From contig CASENE010000072.1 in NCBI GenBank assembly GCA_949289265.1, forward strand, positions 87,914-151,913: DNA of 64,000 bases, written 5' to 3'. Made by a program: the position numbers and the translations under genes. Of this stretch, positions 63,861 through 64,000 are shown one piece after another; position 1 is the first letter of the stretch; the number at the start of each line of letters is the position of its first letter. The DNA comes from an uncultured Bacteroides sp. (GTDB taxonomy: Bacteria > Bacteroidota > Bacteroidia > Bacteroidales > Bacteroidaceae). Under the pieces are notes generated by a model. That model ran no database searches. It had not been told where the DNA came from and saw only the letters and a program-made list of their open reading frames with translations.

Positions 63861-64000
63861 AATCGAGTAGGAGGAAAACGAAGTAGTTTTCTTCCTACTT
63901 TCGTTTTCCGACCTCTCACACCACCGTACGTGCCGTTCGGCATACGGCGGTTCCTTAGTGCTGATGCAATTTGATGTATAAGTCCACAAGGCAAGGGTAG
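63861..64000 (-). mobile_element. Group II intron, 3' end (domains V and VI), cut by the window edge
   Basis: On the minus strand, 63920-63951 folds like intron domain V: a 9-bp lower helix (ACCGCCGTA with TACGGTGGT), a two-base CG bulge, a 4-bp upper helix (TGCC/GGCA) and a GAAC loop. Below it, 63867-63910 forms a hairpin (GGAAAACGAA with TTCGTTTTCC, plus GTAG/CTAC) that could be domain VI. Further upstream on the minus strand a frame ends YPCLVDLYIKLHQH at a TAA (63955-63957), possibly the end of the intron reverse transcriptase. The exact 3' boundary is not fixed. The same hairpin could also terminate the GGGtGRT transcript. Confidence 0.7.

Overview
The window is chromosomal DNA from a member of the Bacteroidota, most likely order Bacteroidales and family Bacteroidaceae (Bacteroides or Phocaeicola type); the species cannot be fixed from sequence alone. 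The evidence is the gene content (a complete Bat aerotolerance operon, DUF4296 and DUF4293 proteins, a DUF4295 gene after rpmB-rpmG, a fused GNAT/carbon-nitrogen hydrolase, a long IleS) and about nineteen TAnnTTTG promoter -7 boxes, the hallmark of Bacteroidota sigma-ABfr promoters. Shine-Dalgarno sequences are weak or absent. No rRNA, tRNA, CRISPR array or prophage was found.

Layout. 1-2.3 kb: the 3' end of metH, then udk-mltF on the minus strand. 2.3-5.8 kb: a Dabb protein, a DsbD-like transporter and a zinc alcohol dehydrogenase. 5.9-13.6 kb: GNAT-nitrilase fusion, ileS, a degenerate DksA-like protein, lspA, a DUF4296 lipoprotein and a small unknown protein. 13.5-21.6 kb, minus strand: a SpoU-type RNA methyltransferase, then an efflux operon read as TetR, TolC, HlyD, ATPase 1, ATPase 2 (frameshifted), permease, permease. 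21.8-29.2 kb: pheT, yebC, two small cysteine-rich proteins, a winged-helix protein, lepA and lipB. 29.3-30.0 kb: a very AT-rich gene-free stretch. 30.0-38.1 kb: XRE regulator, pyrK-pyrD, trmD (minus), ligA, dapA and ettA. 38.1-47.5 kb: uvrB (minus), an ACT protein, bamD-rpoZ-DUF4293 and a giant tamB (minus). 47.7-52.5 kb: tsaD, a CinA-like protein, rpmB-rpmG-DUF4295 and ftsY-rimO. 52.7-61.4 kb: the eight-gene aerotolerance operon. 61.5-64 kb: a small DNA-binding protein, an Fe-S scaffold-like protein with its GGGtGRT partner, and the 3' end of a group II intron on the minus strand.

Most genes are housekeeping: translation (ileS, pheT, lepA, ettA, trmD, rimO, tsaD, ribosomal proteins), DNA repair (ligA, uvrB), envelope biogenesis (lspA, bamD, tamB, mltF, ftsY) and biosynthesis (pyrKD, dapA, lipB). 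The accessory-looking parts are the efflux operon with a single-base frameshift in the Walker A motif of its second ATPase, and the intergenic DNA.

The least explained signal is in the gaps between genes. Several gaps carry short tandem arrays of unrelated sequence but nearly the same period (21-23 bp). One of these, built as a leader plus 22-bp units plus a tail, occurs three times in the window. GC content also changes sharply, with GC-rich blocks that begin or end inside ileS and ligA.
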